Assembly: GCA_958510825.1 (NCBI GenBank)
Contig: OY294049.1
Span: forward strand, 37,848,774-37,912,773
Direction of reading: 5' to 3'
From: Brachypterus glaber
Lineage: Eukaryota > Arthropoda > Insecta > Coleoptera > Kateretidae
DNA length: 64,000 bases
Notes under the pieces: generated by a model
Seen by the model: the letters and a program-made list of their open reading frames with translations, nothing else
Told to the model about the DNA's origin: nothing
Database searches by the model: none
Translations under genes and position numbers: made by a program
In this document: piece after piece, positions 45,557-56,600 of the stretch
Layout of the letters: each line of letters starts with the position of its first letter
Numbering within the stretch: the first letter of the stretch is position 1

Positions 45557-47973
45557 TTAATTGATATTTTGTAGGTCGTTCGAATAAAGTTCTGATTACA
45601 TACCTGAAAAAAAATCAATAAAAACCCTTAATTTTCCAGAGCCACAAGGTATATAACCCATTAACAAAAAATAAACACCGAGAAAAAGTAAAAAAGTTAG
45701 AAAAAAAAAGGATGGCAATGTTCAGGAAGGTGTAACTTTTTGTTCGTGCTCCTTTATATTAAATAACAAAATTTTGACAAATAATACTTCTTTAAATAAA
45801 CTACTACTTGTAAAATTTAATATTATGTAAATTATTTGTAAAAAGGTACTAAGAATATAATAATATATACATTTAATAAACTGATATGACAAAAATATTA
45901 GGGATATAGAAACAAATGTGGGAAGTCTGCAAAAAGACTTAACAAGGCTTAACAAAAACTACGGAATGTCAGTACAAGCCCATATGTTACTCTCTCAAAT
46001 TTGTTTCTATACCACTGGTAAATATGTATATGTATTTTGAGGCTTTTTTTTCTATTTTAATACAACTCTCACCTAATTTGTGAATACTGTTTTGTTTTTG
46101 CCACATTGTTTCTATTAAAATTTATTAGGCTTGTCTTTTAAAGTGAAGATTTTTACCAGACACTTTTTAATTATTTGTTTTGCTACCGTTTAAAGTGAAA
46201 TATGGTGACTATGACTAAGCCACTTTAGATAATTTAATATAACTAAAATTTTAAGAAAAAAAAATGTTCTTAAAATTTTGAACAGAAACAATTTTATATA
46301 GGTAATTTGATTTAACAATAAAAAATACTAATAGAATAAAATAAAATAAATTATATAAGTTTGCGAAAATTTACGAAAGAAAGTTTCACGGTAGTCCTAA
46401 AACTAATTTAACTTTCAAAGAATGATTAAATCAAACAACCAGTGGATATTGTTAGAAGGGTGCTTAGGTTATTCATAACCATCAACGATTTTTTCCATAG
46501 AAACCAAAACGTTTACAGAATTGGTCTATCGATTGTTCGAAAAAAAAAATGCACAAAGGCAATCTTTTATACATAAAACTGTCAAAAATTGATTTTTGTA
46601 TATTTTTCCAAAACAAAAAGTCAGTAATTAGCATTCAATTGCTCTACAACACGTAGGGTGTCTGTTTACCGCGTGTATTATAGTCTCGCACAAAAATTAC
46701 AAATCAAAGCTATGAACTTTCTATGAATATATAGTCAAACTGCTCTCCCAACATTCTATCGCGCGCTCACTAGGATAAAAGTGTATCTACAGCATTCCAG
46801 AGAAGAAATACTAGATCTAGTCTGAAGAACTTGCAAAGGAATAAGATAATATATAAGATATTATCTTAATTATCCTTAATTACAGTTCATTTTTTTTTTC
46901 GCATTTAACCCTCAGTTTACATTTGGTAAACGGATTTGGATTCAACCAAAGGATAAGCTTTAATTAGAATCGTTATACAAATTCCTAAATTATACCTAAA
47001 ATTGTAAAGAAACAGGGCCATCACCAAGAACTTTTAACAGTATCTTCCAAAAACGATCTGCTGCTGCGATTTTGCTGTTGATGTTGTTTTAGATAGCCCA
47101 GACCCGATTTTAACAATATCAACTGGTTATTTGCTTTGATCATTCTTTGAAACTTAAACTGCTAATATGACTACTTTGGTTTAATAATATTTAAAGATAT
47201 TGTATTATAGTTTTTGAATATTACTTTCAATAAATTGACGCGGTTTTTAAAAACGATTAAAAATTACGATAAATATAATATTAATAGCGTAAGACGTAGA
47301 ATACTATAAAAAATGGTTTGGAATACCAACGGAATGTAACATTTAAGTCTATAGTTTTCATTTTTAAGTACAAAAAACGATTAAGGTGTAAATTTGTTAA
47401 ACATTGAACATTTACAAGCTAAAATATAACTAAATTAAAAATATATTAAATCACCCTTGGTTTGAAAAGGATCTATCGACTTACCTGCAGGAAGATCGAT
47501 CCCAGTTATGTAAATAGCTTTTTTTCCACTCCAACTGTGAGGTCAGATTAGTTGACCACATAGTATGGAATGGGAAACGAACCATATAAATAAATATATT
47601 ATAATTTGTATATGATTTTAAAAATGTTGAATAAAGCAAAGACTTCTTTAAATTTTAATATTGGAGGGAATTTTTCACTAAAGATATTTTTTGCTGCCAT
47701 TTATATAAATCTTCCTGGTATTCAATGTTGTAAATTTTACACCTTATCTCTTCTATAGTCATAGTTAAGTAACATATTGTAAAGAATAATGCAAAAATAG
47801 CATACTTTTCAACAAACTTTAAAAAAATCACCCATTTTCTGAACTGAAATTGGGCCCTAAACTATTATTCTGCCCAATCCTTAAAATTTCTCTTTTCAAA
47901 TTCTGTACAACATTATTAACTATACCTACATTTTTAAGTAAATCATTGCTCATGTCAAAAAAATAACGAATAA

Positions 47974-50477
47974 TTAAAGATGTAAAATACCGTCATCCTT
48001 GGTACTTCCGCTGTCTTCCAACTGCGTACTTGCCGTCAAGTCCACGATTTCGTCCTGGTCAAACTTGTCCTCGGGGTCCGATCCAGCTGTCGTGTGACTC
48101 TGGTGACTCTGCTGCGAACAACTGCTCATGTGCGAGTTTCTGCCGAAGCTGCCCCTCCTGACCGGGCCAACCGTCCTCTGATTGGCCGGCTTCACGGTGA
48201 TAATCAGGTTGGAGCTGTTGGCCACCATCATGTCGGTGACTTGGTCGAGCGTTTTGCCGGCCACTTCGATACCGTTGACCTCCAGGACCTCGTCGTTGAC
48301 TGCCAGGAGGCCGGTGGACTCGGCTAGTCCCCCGGGTACCAACCTGAAAATAATGTTGTTGAATTTTTATATATTTAACTATTGGATAACTTGATCTTAA
48401 AACAAAAGAAACTATTTGAGACTAAAAGGCCGCGGTGAGTCAACCACGTCAAACTTTTAAGTTTTGTGTCCTTAAAATTAGAGACCATTCATAATATGAC
48501 AGTTCTTCCTGTCGTGACAGAACTATGAAAATATCGAGGGTCTCTACTAAAGAAAAAGGCCAGCATTTATTAATTTTTAATTTTGCCTTGATTATTCAGA
48601 TACAGTCCCCTTATTTACTGAACTAGTTACACTAACCTGGATATAAATATCCCTGGTATTTTTTCTAGGCCATTTTGCGTGACTTTTACGCTGGTGCCGT
48701 CTCGAATGTAGAAACCTAGAGGCTTATCGGATCCGTGTTTCAGGAGCCTGACTCGCCGACATGTCTCAGGGACTATGTCCACGTCTATGATGGCCGACAC
48801 TTGGCGAAAGTCATGGGGATTTGAGATGGCTAGAGGTTTGACGCGACCTGGGGTACCACCAAGTATGCTGGAGATTATGTTTCTTGGTTTTATTGTTCCA
48901 TATCCATTAACTTCCTCCCCTGCAACAATAGTATATTGTTTTACTACAAGTTAGACAAGTCTGGCAGATGAGTCAAAAAAAGAGCCACTTTTTACTCTGA
49001 GTGAAACATGCTATTTTTTCTTCAAGCATTCTAAAGTAAAAAAATAAAAGAAATCTGCAAAAAGGCTGTAAAATAAGACTACATTTTTTACTGTAAAAAA
49101 TGAGTAAGGAGAATTTAGTACTTGAATAAAAAATCTTAAGCATGTGACGTAATTTTTCAACAGAAAAGTTTTTTGAAATCTTAAATATACATAATGTTTT
49201 TATTAAGTTAGCAAACTGCTATATTATACCTAGTATGTTAAATGTGTAATTATTGTGTAATTAAATAAACATTTATAATTTTTAGGTATAAAGTTCATAC
49301 CTATAATTATTTTAATTAAAATGCAAAATCCTGTTAATTTTTATTAATTACTTTTGTAAAAATAATGCTGCTAACCAAGGAATACTTTTCCTATAGTACA
49401 TACAAAAAAGATTTTTTTTTAATTAAAAATTCTTTTTTGTGTATATTTTTAAAATAAATTGACTTACCTTTCCTCTGTATAATAACTCTGAGCAATGGTT
49501 TAGCATTAACAAGGGCCCTTCTTAAATTATCATCATTGTTTATGGGCAAAATGTCCTGATCACTGGGATCAATATATGATACGAGGAATGCAATATCTTT
49601 CAGTCTATGAAGTTTTTCAATTAAGGAACGAAACTCTTCGAATTTAGCTTGTATGTTTCTCTCGATACAAAATCTACGAAATTCTGCATCAAACTAAAAA
49701 AAAAAAGAAATAGATTATAAGTATAGGTTTGGTTTGAACATAGCTTTCTCCATTCTAATGTGAAACAAACCAAAGCGAAAACAGGCCAAAACTCAAAGAA
49801 AGTCAGAGTAACCATATGTAAATATTTTTTTGGTTGCACTCTCCAAGAGTTTGTTTGTATCTATATCCAATAATTTGTTCTAATTATTTTCAGCTAAAAA
49901 TTTATCACTAAGATATTTCAAGAAGGCTTTGATATAGACTTGATATTTGTTTTTTTACCATGTAGAAAATGATTTGTCTGAAACATATCAAAACATTCTT
50001 AATTTTCAGCTTTGTACTGACTATATGCCCAGTTATTATTGATAAATAACTGTGTGAAAATTAATTTAATACAATACAATAATTAAAATAATAATAATAA
50101 TGGTTAAATTAACATAATAATGGTTGTCTACCTACTTAAAATTATAGGAACAATATAAGATCTTTTAAAATGGCAAGTTTTTAAAGGACTGAATATTGAT
50201 TTTGTACATAATAATGTATATTAATACTGATAAGGCAAGTTATGTGTATATGATTCACGCTCTCCTAAACAGGTGCATATCTTCAGTTTCTCAAGGTAAA
50301 TGAACCTAAATAAAAGTGCAAAATCCCACCCCTTTTTTGAGCTGTAAGGATGCAAAATAGGATTAAAAGTATGGTTGAGATAAAGGGAAATACAAAGCCT
50401 ATACTCACTTTGGATTTGACTTCGATTTTGCTTGAATCAAGCAAAGAACCTTTCATAACAATTTTGTTTTTCGACAT
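47974..50477 (-). CDS. par-6: Partitioning-defective protein 6 (cell polarity)
   Basis: PAR-6 joins aPKC, Cdc42 and PAR-3 in the apical polarity complex. Four exons, 50477-50409, 49693-49468, 48919-48637 and 48343-47974, give 315 residues. The N-terminal PB1 domain (about 15-97; [17 protein letters not shown], then [16 protein letters not shown] with the acidic OPCA motif) binds aPKC. The semi-CRIB is [20 protein letters not shown]. The PDZ domain (about 150-245) has the carboxylate loop PLGFYIRDG and [20 protein letters not shown]. The tail is Ser/Gln/His-rich and acidic. Junction phases 0, 1 and 2 agree. It is head to head with Chchd7. Confidence 0.97.
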
Positions 50478-50956
50478 ACTGGAAGCATTGATGAAAAGCG
50501 GTGTTAAAATATCACTATAACTAATAAATACACATAAAACTTCTATTTGGTATGAATTAAAACAAAGAAAATTAACTTAAAACAACAATAATTGAACGAA
50601 ATTCCAATTTATTTACGTTTAAACTTCATTCTATCAATGAGCAGTCACCGAACGTGATGACTACCTGTTCACAGTGGTCCCACAGAACAATTAACTACCT
50701 GTAAACTTTTATAAACGTTTTAAACCTTAAATATTTAACGCACTTTAGTCTTTATAACTCTAAAAATCATATATAACTCATATTTAGTTAAGAAAAAACT
50801 ATAAAATAACTTAAAACTCTGTTCAAATTCGCTTTTAATCACCTTGAAACTTTTGACCACTGCTGATATATTGATCGGTAAAGAAGAATTCGTGCTTACC
50901 AATCTTTTACATAACCCTATTTTAATCACAAATGTCGAATATTTTGAAAATCTAAA
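50478..50956. promoter_or_regulatory. Divergent region par-6/Chchd7
   Basis: 479 bp between start codons, AT-rich. A CAG just before the par-6 ATG (about 50480) could be a splice acceptor, so par-6 may have an upstream noncoding exon. Shared promoter inferred from geometry. Confidence 0.4.
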
Positions 50957-51261
50957 ATGAGAAAGAAAAATGATGCAGAAAAACTTAATCCATGTTTAAA
51001 AGAACAAGAACTGACGTATAAATGTTTTAACGATAATAATTTTGATAAAGAAAAATGTACTTTACAAATTGAAAATTATAAGACCTGTAAAGGATTTTGG
51101 GTAAAGTTTGTCTTTATTTTGGAGATGGAGGGGTTTAATTTTTCTAATTTTAGATGTCTGTACAAGCACAACGTAAACAAAAAGGAATATATCCATATCT
51201 ACCTCCTGTTGAAGAAAGAGAAAAAATTAAACAAGATTATCTAAAAAGCCAGATGACATAA
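50957..51261 (+). CDS. Chchd7: Twin CX9C protein CHCHD7 (COX23-like)
   Basis: Small intermembrane-space protein imported by the MIA40 disulfide relay. Two exons, 50957-51100 and 51154-51261, give 83 residues (human 85). The twin CX9C motif is C13-x9-C23 and C34-x9-C44 (NPCLKEQELTYKC, KCTLQIENYKTC), followed by KGFW and the second exon, whose 5' end encodes MSVQAQRKQKGIYPYLPP. Human reads [20 protein letters not shown] in the same place. The junction is TGG|GTAAAG..TTTTAG|ATG in phase 0 across a 53-bp intron. Confidence 0.95.
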
Positions 51262-52620
51262 TTAAAGCTTGTGTATGATATAAGAGTAATCCTCAAAGTA
51301 ATCATGTAACTATCTCCCTTATAATCTCTTGCATTTGACTGTAGAAAAGAGTTGGAGGGAAACACATTGGTTAATTTTTTTCCTGAAACTTTTTATTCCG
51401 ATTGAACTGAATTCTTGTTTTGACGGAGTGTCACATGATAAATTTGAACCAATGAGACTGCCAAATCTATTCATTCGGTGTGAAAAGTTTGAGGAACAAA
51501 ATGCACCACTTGTTACCCTTAGATCATACACAGGCAAAACTGAGTCAAGTTGGGTCAAAATTATTGTACAGTCCAAATAAAAATTAATAAAACAAAAAAT
51601 TACAATATTTTAAAACATTTATTTACCATGAAAAATTTACAAATCTTTCTAAAGAAAATTGTGATAAGTTTGATTGTAAGAGTCAATGACATGATAATCT
51701 AAATAAGGAAAAATTGTGTAAAATGTATCACATGAAATGAGAGTGAAGATTTTTTTAAATGCAGATTTTTTTTTGAATAAATATTGAGAATATTTTCAGT
51801 ATTTTTGTCCCTCATTTTGGAAAAATAAATTATATGTAAGCCAGTTTTGTATTGCATTGGGAAGCATGCATAAGGTGTTTCTCATTGCCTCAAGATGAGA
51901 ATTAAAAAAAAAAACAATCTTGAAATATCCTGTGGCAAAAAGAATATTTTTAATAAATGAGGGGCATCCTTTCAAAAGACATTTTGTGTTTTGAAATTCT
52001 GCTTCTCAAATAATGTCACCTATTCTTTGAGATTATAAAATAAAATAACCAACCACAAAATGTTCCACATTTTCTTAGGTCAACATTTGATTTTTGACTA
52101 GACAAAATATATATTTTTTTTAGTCAGGGTCATCCATAAATTTAATTTTAAGTCTTAATTGTTTTACAACATATTCTATTCCGAAACCAAAAAATTATGG
52201 ACACTCCCTTAGAAATTATCTTTCGATTCCATTTTACAATTTTTCGTTTCCCAATGATTTATATTTATGTAAAAACTATAGTGTATAAAAAATATTTACA
52301 TAGGTAGAATATATTTTACATTGTCAAAAATATGTAAACTTTTTTTTAAACTTTTGCTATTCACATTAAGTCCGAGATTTCAACTCTATTATAAGAAAAT
52401 ATATCATGAAACTGATTTTAGTGTAAATAGTTTGAAAAGTTTATGTACCTAAGTGAAACATCAAAATATACAAAAAAAAAATATACATAAAACAAAGTCA
52501 AATTTATAATGAAAATTTTCATCATAAAGTTTTTAATTTTTGTGATATTAATAAATTTGGATTATGCATTAAAAAAAAAACATTACTTTTTTAGATTTTA
52601 AGCTTTCACGGCCATTAAGA

Positions 52621-52874
52621 TATAAAGAACTTTCACTTTCGGGTTTAGTCCGTGTTAATGGATTTTCACTTTCCGACGTTTCGTCTCTTACTACTAGAGA
52701 CATCTTCAGGGATTAATCTGAAACTGAAACTGACAGTTTCTCAGGGATTAATCTGAAACTGTCAGTTTCAGTTTCAGATTAATCCCTGAAGATGTCTCTA
52801 GTAGTAAGAGACGAAACGTCGGAAAGTGAAAATCCATTAACACGGTCTAAACCCGAAAGTGAAAGTTCTTTATA
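52621..52874. mobile_element. Large inverted repeat with hammerhead-like cores
   Basis: Arms of about 115 bp (AAAGAACTTTCACTTTCGGG to GGATTAATCTGAAACTG) with an inner inverted copy of the CTGAAACTGTCAG words. Each arm holds CTGAAGAT, GTCTC...GAGAC and GAAACGTC. Confidence 0.85.
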
Positions 52875-53041
52875 AAAAACATTACTGTTACAATTTTACT
52901 AACTGGCACCTGGGTGGATTGCAATATCGCATATACAACACACACAATATTTTACCTCTTCTCCTCCCCTTGCCTCAGCTAACAGCTAACAGCTAACAGG
53001 TAATTCTAATAGTTATTTACAAGGCCGAAAAATAATGTTTT

Positions 53042-53270
53042 TAGGGCGATTACGAAAATTTCCGCAACCGTAATAGCCAGAGGCGTGACCAGGTCCACAT
53101 TTTTTTTTTTGGGGGTGGGGGGGCTCGAGCCCCCTATATGTATATGTAAAAAATATATGCGTAATTTTACTTGTATAGTTTGATTTGGGAGGGCTTAACA
53201 AAATTTGGGGGAAGCTAAGCTAAGCCCCCCCCCCCTAGTTACGCCTATTACTATCTACCAATCGCCCTAA
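53042..53270. mobile_element. Element with TAGGGCGATT ends
   Basis: TAGGGCGATTACG at the left and ACCAATCGCCCTA at the right; an inner CTCGAGCCCCC and poly-C run. Weak, short TIR. Confidence 0.5.
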
Positions 53271-53652
53271 AAACAGTTTTTGTCCATATATCATGAACTA
53301 TTTTTTTTTAGAATGTACTATCAATACATATCAATTTGTATTTTTAACAAAAAATTTGACATTTAAGTTTTAATTTTTGCCCGAGTACAAAAAATCAAAC
53401 TTTGATTCAGACTTATTATTACCTATACAAACAGTGGTGCTTTTAGATACAAACTGAATTGTATACAATCAAATAAAAAATCCTATTGGTCGATTTCTAA
53501 TTTTTTTTTAGAATAAGTATCAAAAAAAGTTGAAAATTTTCATTTTAAACAAGAACAACAAAAAGTAATTATCTATGATTTGGGGCTTAAAAATAAAATT
53601 GGGGTTTCCGAGGGACAACATTGAGAGAGACTCACGCGTTGTCGGCAAGTAG

Positions 53653-56600
53653 TCAATCCGTTTGCCGCTTTATCGAAAAACAGTGTATTTTGAAATGTCT
53701 GCACATCTGACGTACCTAAAACCCAAAAAGAAAATTAAAAAGCTGAAACATATATCACGGTCCGCCGTTATTCAACAAAGGGTCACGTGACCTCCATAAC
53801 TTTTTAATAAATAGGTGAATTAATTGAAAAAAATATCTTTAAATCGCTATATCTCGAAAACTAATAGTATTTTGACAAAAATGATTAAAACTGTTTTATA
53901 GGGAATTTAAAATGCCTTTTTAACAGTGCGAGAAATTTTGTTCCACGATAAATAATAAGCGAGTTATCGCCAAAAATATTAGTTTTGTCCTCTTTGTCTC
54001 TCTTGCACTACCTCAATGGTAACCATAATTTACTTTTACCAAATTACAAGTCGTAAATCGTTTGGTGAAAGAATTTTTTAAATCGGACATTTCGTTCAAA
54101 TTTGATACAAGTTTTTAATTTTAGAACAAAAGTTTAATACATTTTTAAAGACCAAATATTACAAGTTTTACATTTTTTTAGGACAAATCTTTTCACTTTA
54201 ATAAAAATAGAGTATATTCAAAAAATATATAAGATATATCTTTTCACATAAACAAATATTGCAGAGTTGGCCCAGTGCCAGATGGACAATATGCGTAACA
54301 TTTTCGGAAAATATTAGGAAATGTAAATATTTTAGGATCTAAGTTGTTTTGGGGTCAAGTTTTAGGACATTTTAAAATTTTTGCTTATTTTTTGGCATTA
54401 TTTTCTTTCTTCCCTTGTTTTTGGCTTTTTAGATAACACAGGCCAACAAAAAAATAAAGCCAATACGCAAGAAAAATAGAGCTTGGTTAAAAGAAATTGT
54501 ACTTATTTTTTTTTGGGGCCGCCGCGGCGTTGTAAATGGACGGTACATTATTGTAATTGCAACATTGTTGATTAAGTAAGATAAATATACTTACCACACA
54601 AGTACCATAATGAACGTGAGCTATCGTGGTGAAAACACACAGAAAGTATAAAAGACCTAGTTCCAAGTTAGCCCATTGACTAGCAACTGATATTAACACT
54701 ACAACTGCCGTAGGAACCAACAACCAATTCGACAGATCACATCTTGTGTGGCTCATTTGTGCCACAATCAATCGCACCTAAAAAATAAACAAAAAATATT
54801 TATTTTATTCTAGAAAAAAATATGAAAAATATAATTTTCATTGACAATGTTTACTCGATAAACAGTTCACACCGGCCTGGAAACAACTTTTAGCTCAACT
54901 TTCATATAACCCAAGTTTTTTTCATAATTTAATTATTTAGAGCTTTGGTATCTTTTTAAGACCAAATTTAAAAAAAAATCTATCGATGCATTTTTGAGAA
55001 AAACGATTTTCAGTTGTTTTAAAAAAATAAATATGACATATTTAATTTTTTTTTTAGATATTCAGATTTTACGTCAAAAAGTGAGACAAAAAGTTGATGT
55101 GAACGTTTGTGTTAAATGGCTTCTTAGGGAAGCTAGATGAAAAAAAAAAACTTGGGTTATATGAAAGTTGAGTTAAAAATTGTTTCCAGACCGGTGTGAG
55201 AGTTACTTACCGAAATGTTCGAGAAAATATTTCCCATCAAAAAGAAGAACGCTCTAGGATCAGTTTCGACAACATTTGACGGTGATTTTAGCACCCAGAA
55301 GAAGGACAAAAGGAAAAAAGAGGTGACCGGGATCAACGGCCTAATGGCCTCCGTGAAGGGCCTCATGTGTCCAGTCCTGTCCTTGTATGATTTGTAAATG
55401 TTTAAAAGTACGACAGGTACGTTTGAGATTAGAGCAGAAATGTAGAGCATCAACTCCACTATAATACCAGTCGTTATACCTCCTGGTAATGTGAATTGTA
55501 AAAACTCACTCCCTCCTAACTGAAAAAAATAATAATTAAAGTAATAATCAGGGCGCCTAAGAAGGCTTGGGGAGGGGGGTTATTGTGTTTAAAATGCGTG
55601 AATTTGGTGTATTTTGATCGAATTTTTCTTAAAAATGGTATTTTTATTAATAACTGAGAATGTTTGCCTCAAAATTTGCAAAAGCAAAATGTAGTATGCC
55701 CCTAGTAGAAAAGTAATGTTGTATTAACGTTTTCGCAACGTTGGATACTAACGTTATACTTTAACGTTGCTAACGCTGTATTTTAACAAATGATCAAATT
55801 TTATTTAATTTATGGGGACATTCCAGTTTAATTAAAAAATACCTTGAATAAAAATAAACCACTGTATACAGTCCATAAAAAAAGGAAGGGAGAGCCTTCT
55901 GTAACTAGTACACTTTTTTACAGCAAGCCAGCAGACTGCGCAAGTCCGGTTTGTGGACCCTACCCCCTCACAAGTCCGCAGAAATACCCCAACCTGCAAA
56001 AATCCAACCGCGGCCAAGGATTTTTTGCCCAATCAAACAAATTCTTTTCAATTTAGTGCACAAATAGAGAGCTGAGTTATCGCCTTTTATATTTATTTTA
56101 CTTATTATATTGTATTTGTATCTATCTCGACTGCGCTTGTATTGGTAAGATATAATACCTATAGTAACATCAAATTATTGCAACATTCCGAATATTTATT
56201 TTAAGAATATTCTTAGAACTGTTTTTTCTATGCGGGTTTGTACTTACACCAGCTACGAGGAAGATAATAATAATCCCCCACATGGAGAAGTCATATCCCC
56301 AGGGCAAGAATAAGACACCAGTGTTGTATTTTTCGAAATGTGAGAGGTAGAAATTGATTAATACATTCCACATGGTGAAAAACATCCGGAACGGTGGTAT
56401 GCTGTATCTGGCACCACGTCCGAAAATCGAGTACATCGAAATGGGGATAAGACCGGCGGTGTAGGAGTCCAAACCGTGGTCGAAAAGTTCGCCCAACGGG
56501 CCGCTTGTGCCTGTTCTGCGGGCCTGTTTTCCATCGATACCATCTAAAAGAAATTGAAAATTAGTGTCCCCGCGTTAAATTTCTAAATTATTCGGTTTTA

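Larger units (their letters stand above)
43943..47973. other. Intergenic region downstream of par-6
   Basis: 4.0 kb. It holds the MITE at 44742-44946 and the long-TIR element at 45196-45556. A strong donor-like sequence on the minus strand (TTCCTGCAG|GTAAGTC, near 47485) lies beyond the par-6 stop and could mark a noncoding exon. No coding gene is recognised. Confidence 0.5.
51262..53652. other. Intergenic region Chchd7-Ept1
   Basis: Between the convergent 3' ends of Chchd7 and Ept1. It includes the large inverted repeat 52621-52874 and the G/C-run element 53042-53270. Open frames on both strands at 51319-51580 have no recognisable family. No gene called. Confidence 0.5.

Noticed and set aside
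47460..47600. Noncoding exon or alternative par-6 3' exon on the minus strand
   Set aside because: A strong donor-like CAG|GTAAGT exists, but no acceptor or coding continuity was found; kept only as a note.
51319..51580. Overlapping open frames on both strands after Chchd7
   Set aside because: Neither matches a family. Frames open on both strands over the same span usually mean repeat or random sequence; likely 3' UTR or an old transposon.
53300..53652. SECIS element downstream of the Ept1 TGA
   Set aside because: An ATGA and a TGAT occur near 53530-53570 on the minus strand, but the spacing is too short for a SECIS stem-loop; not supportable by eye.
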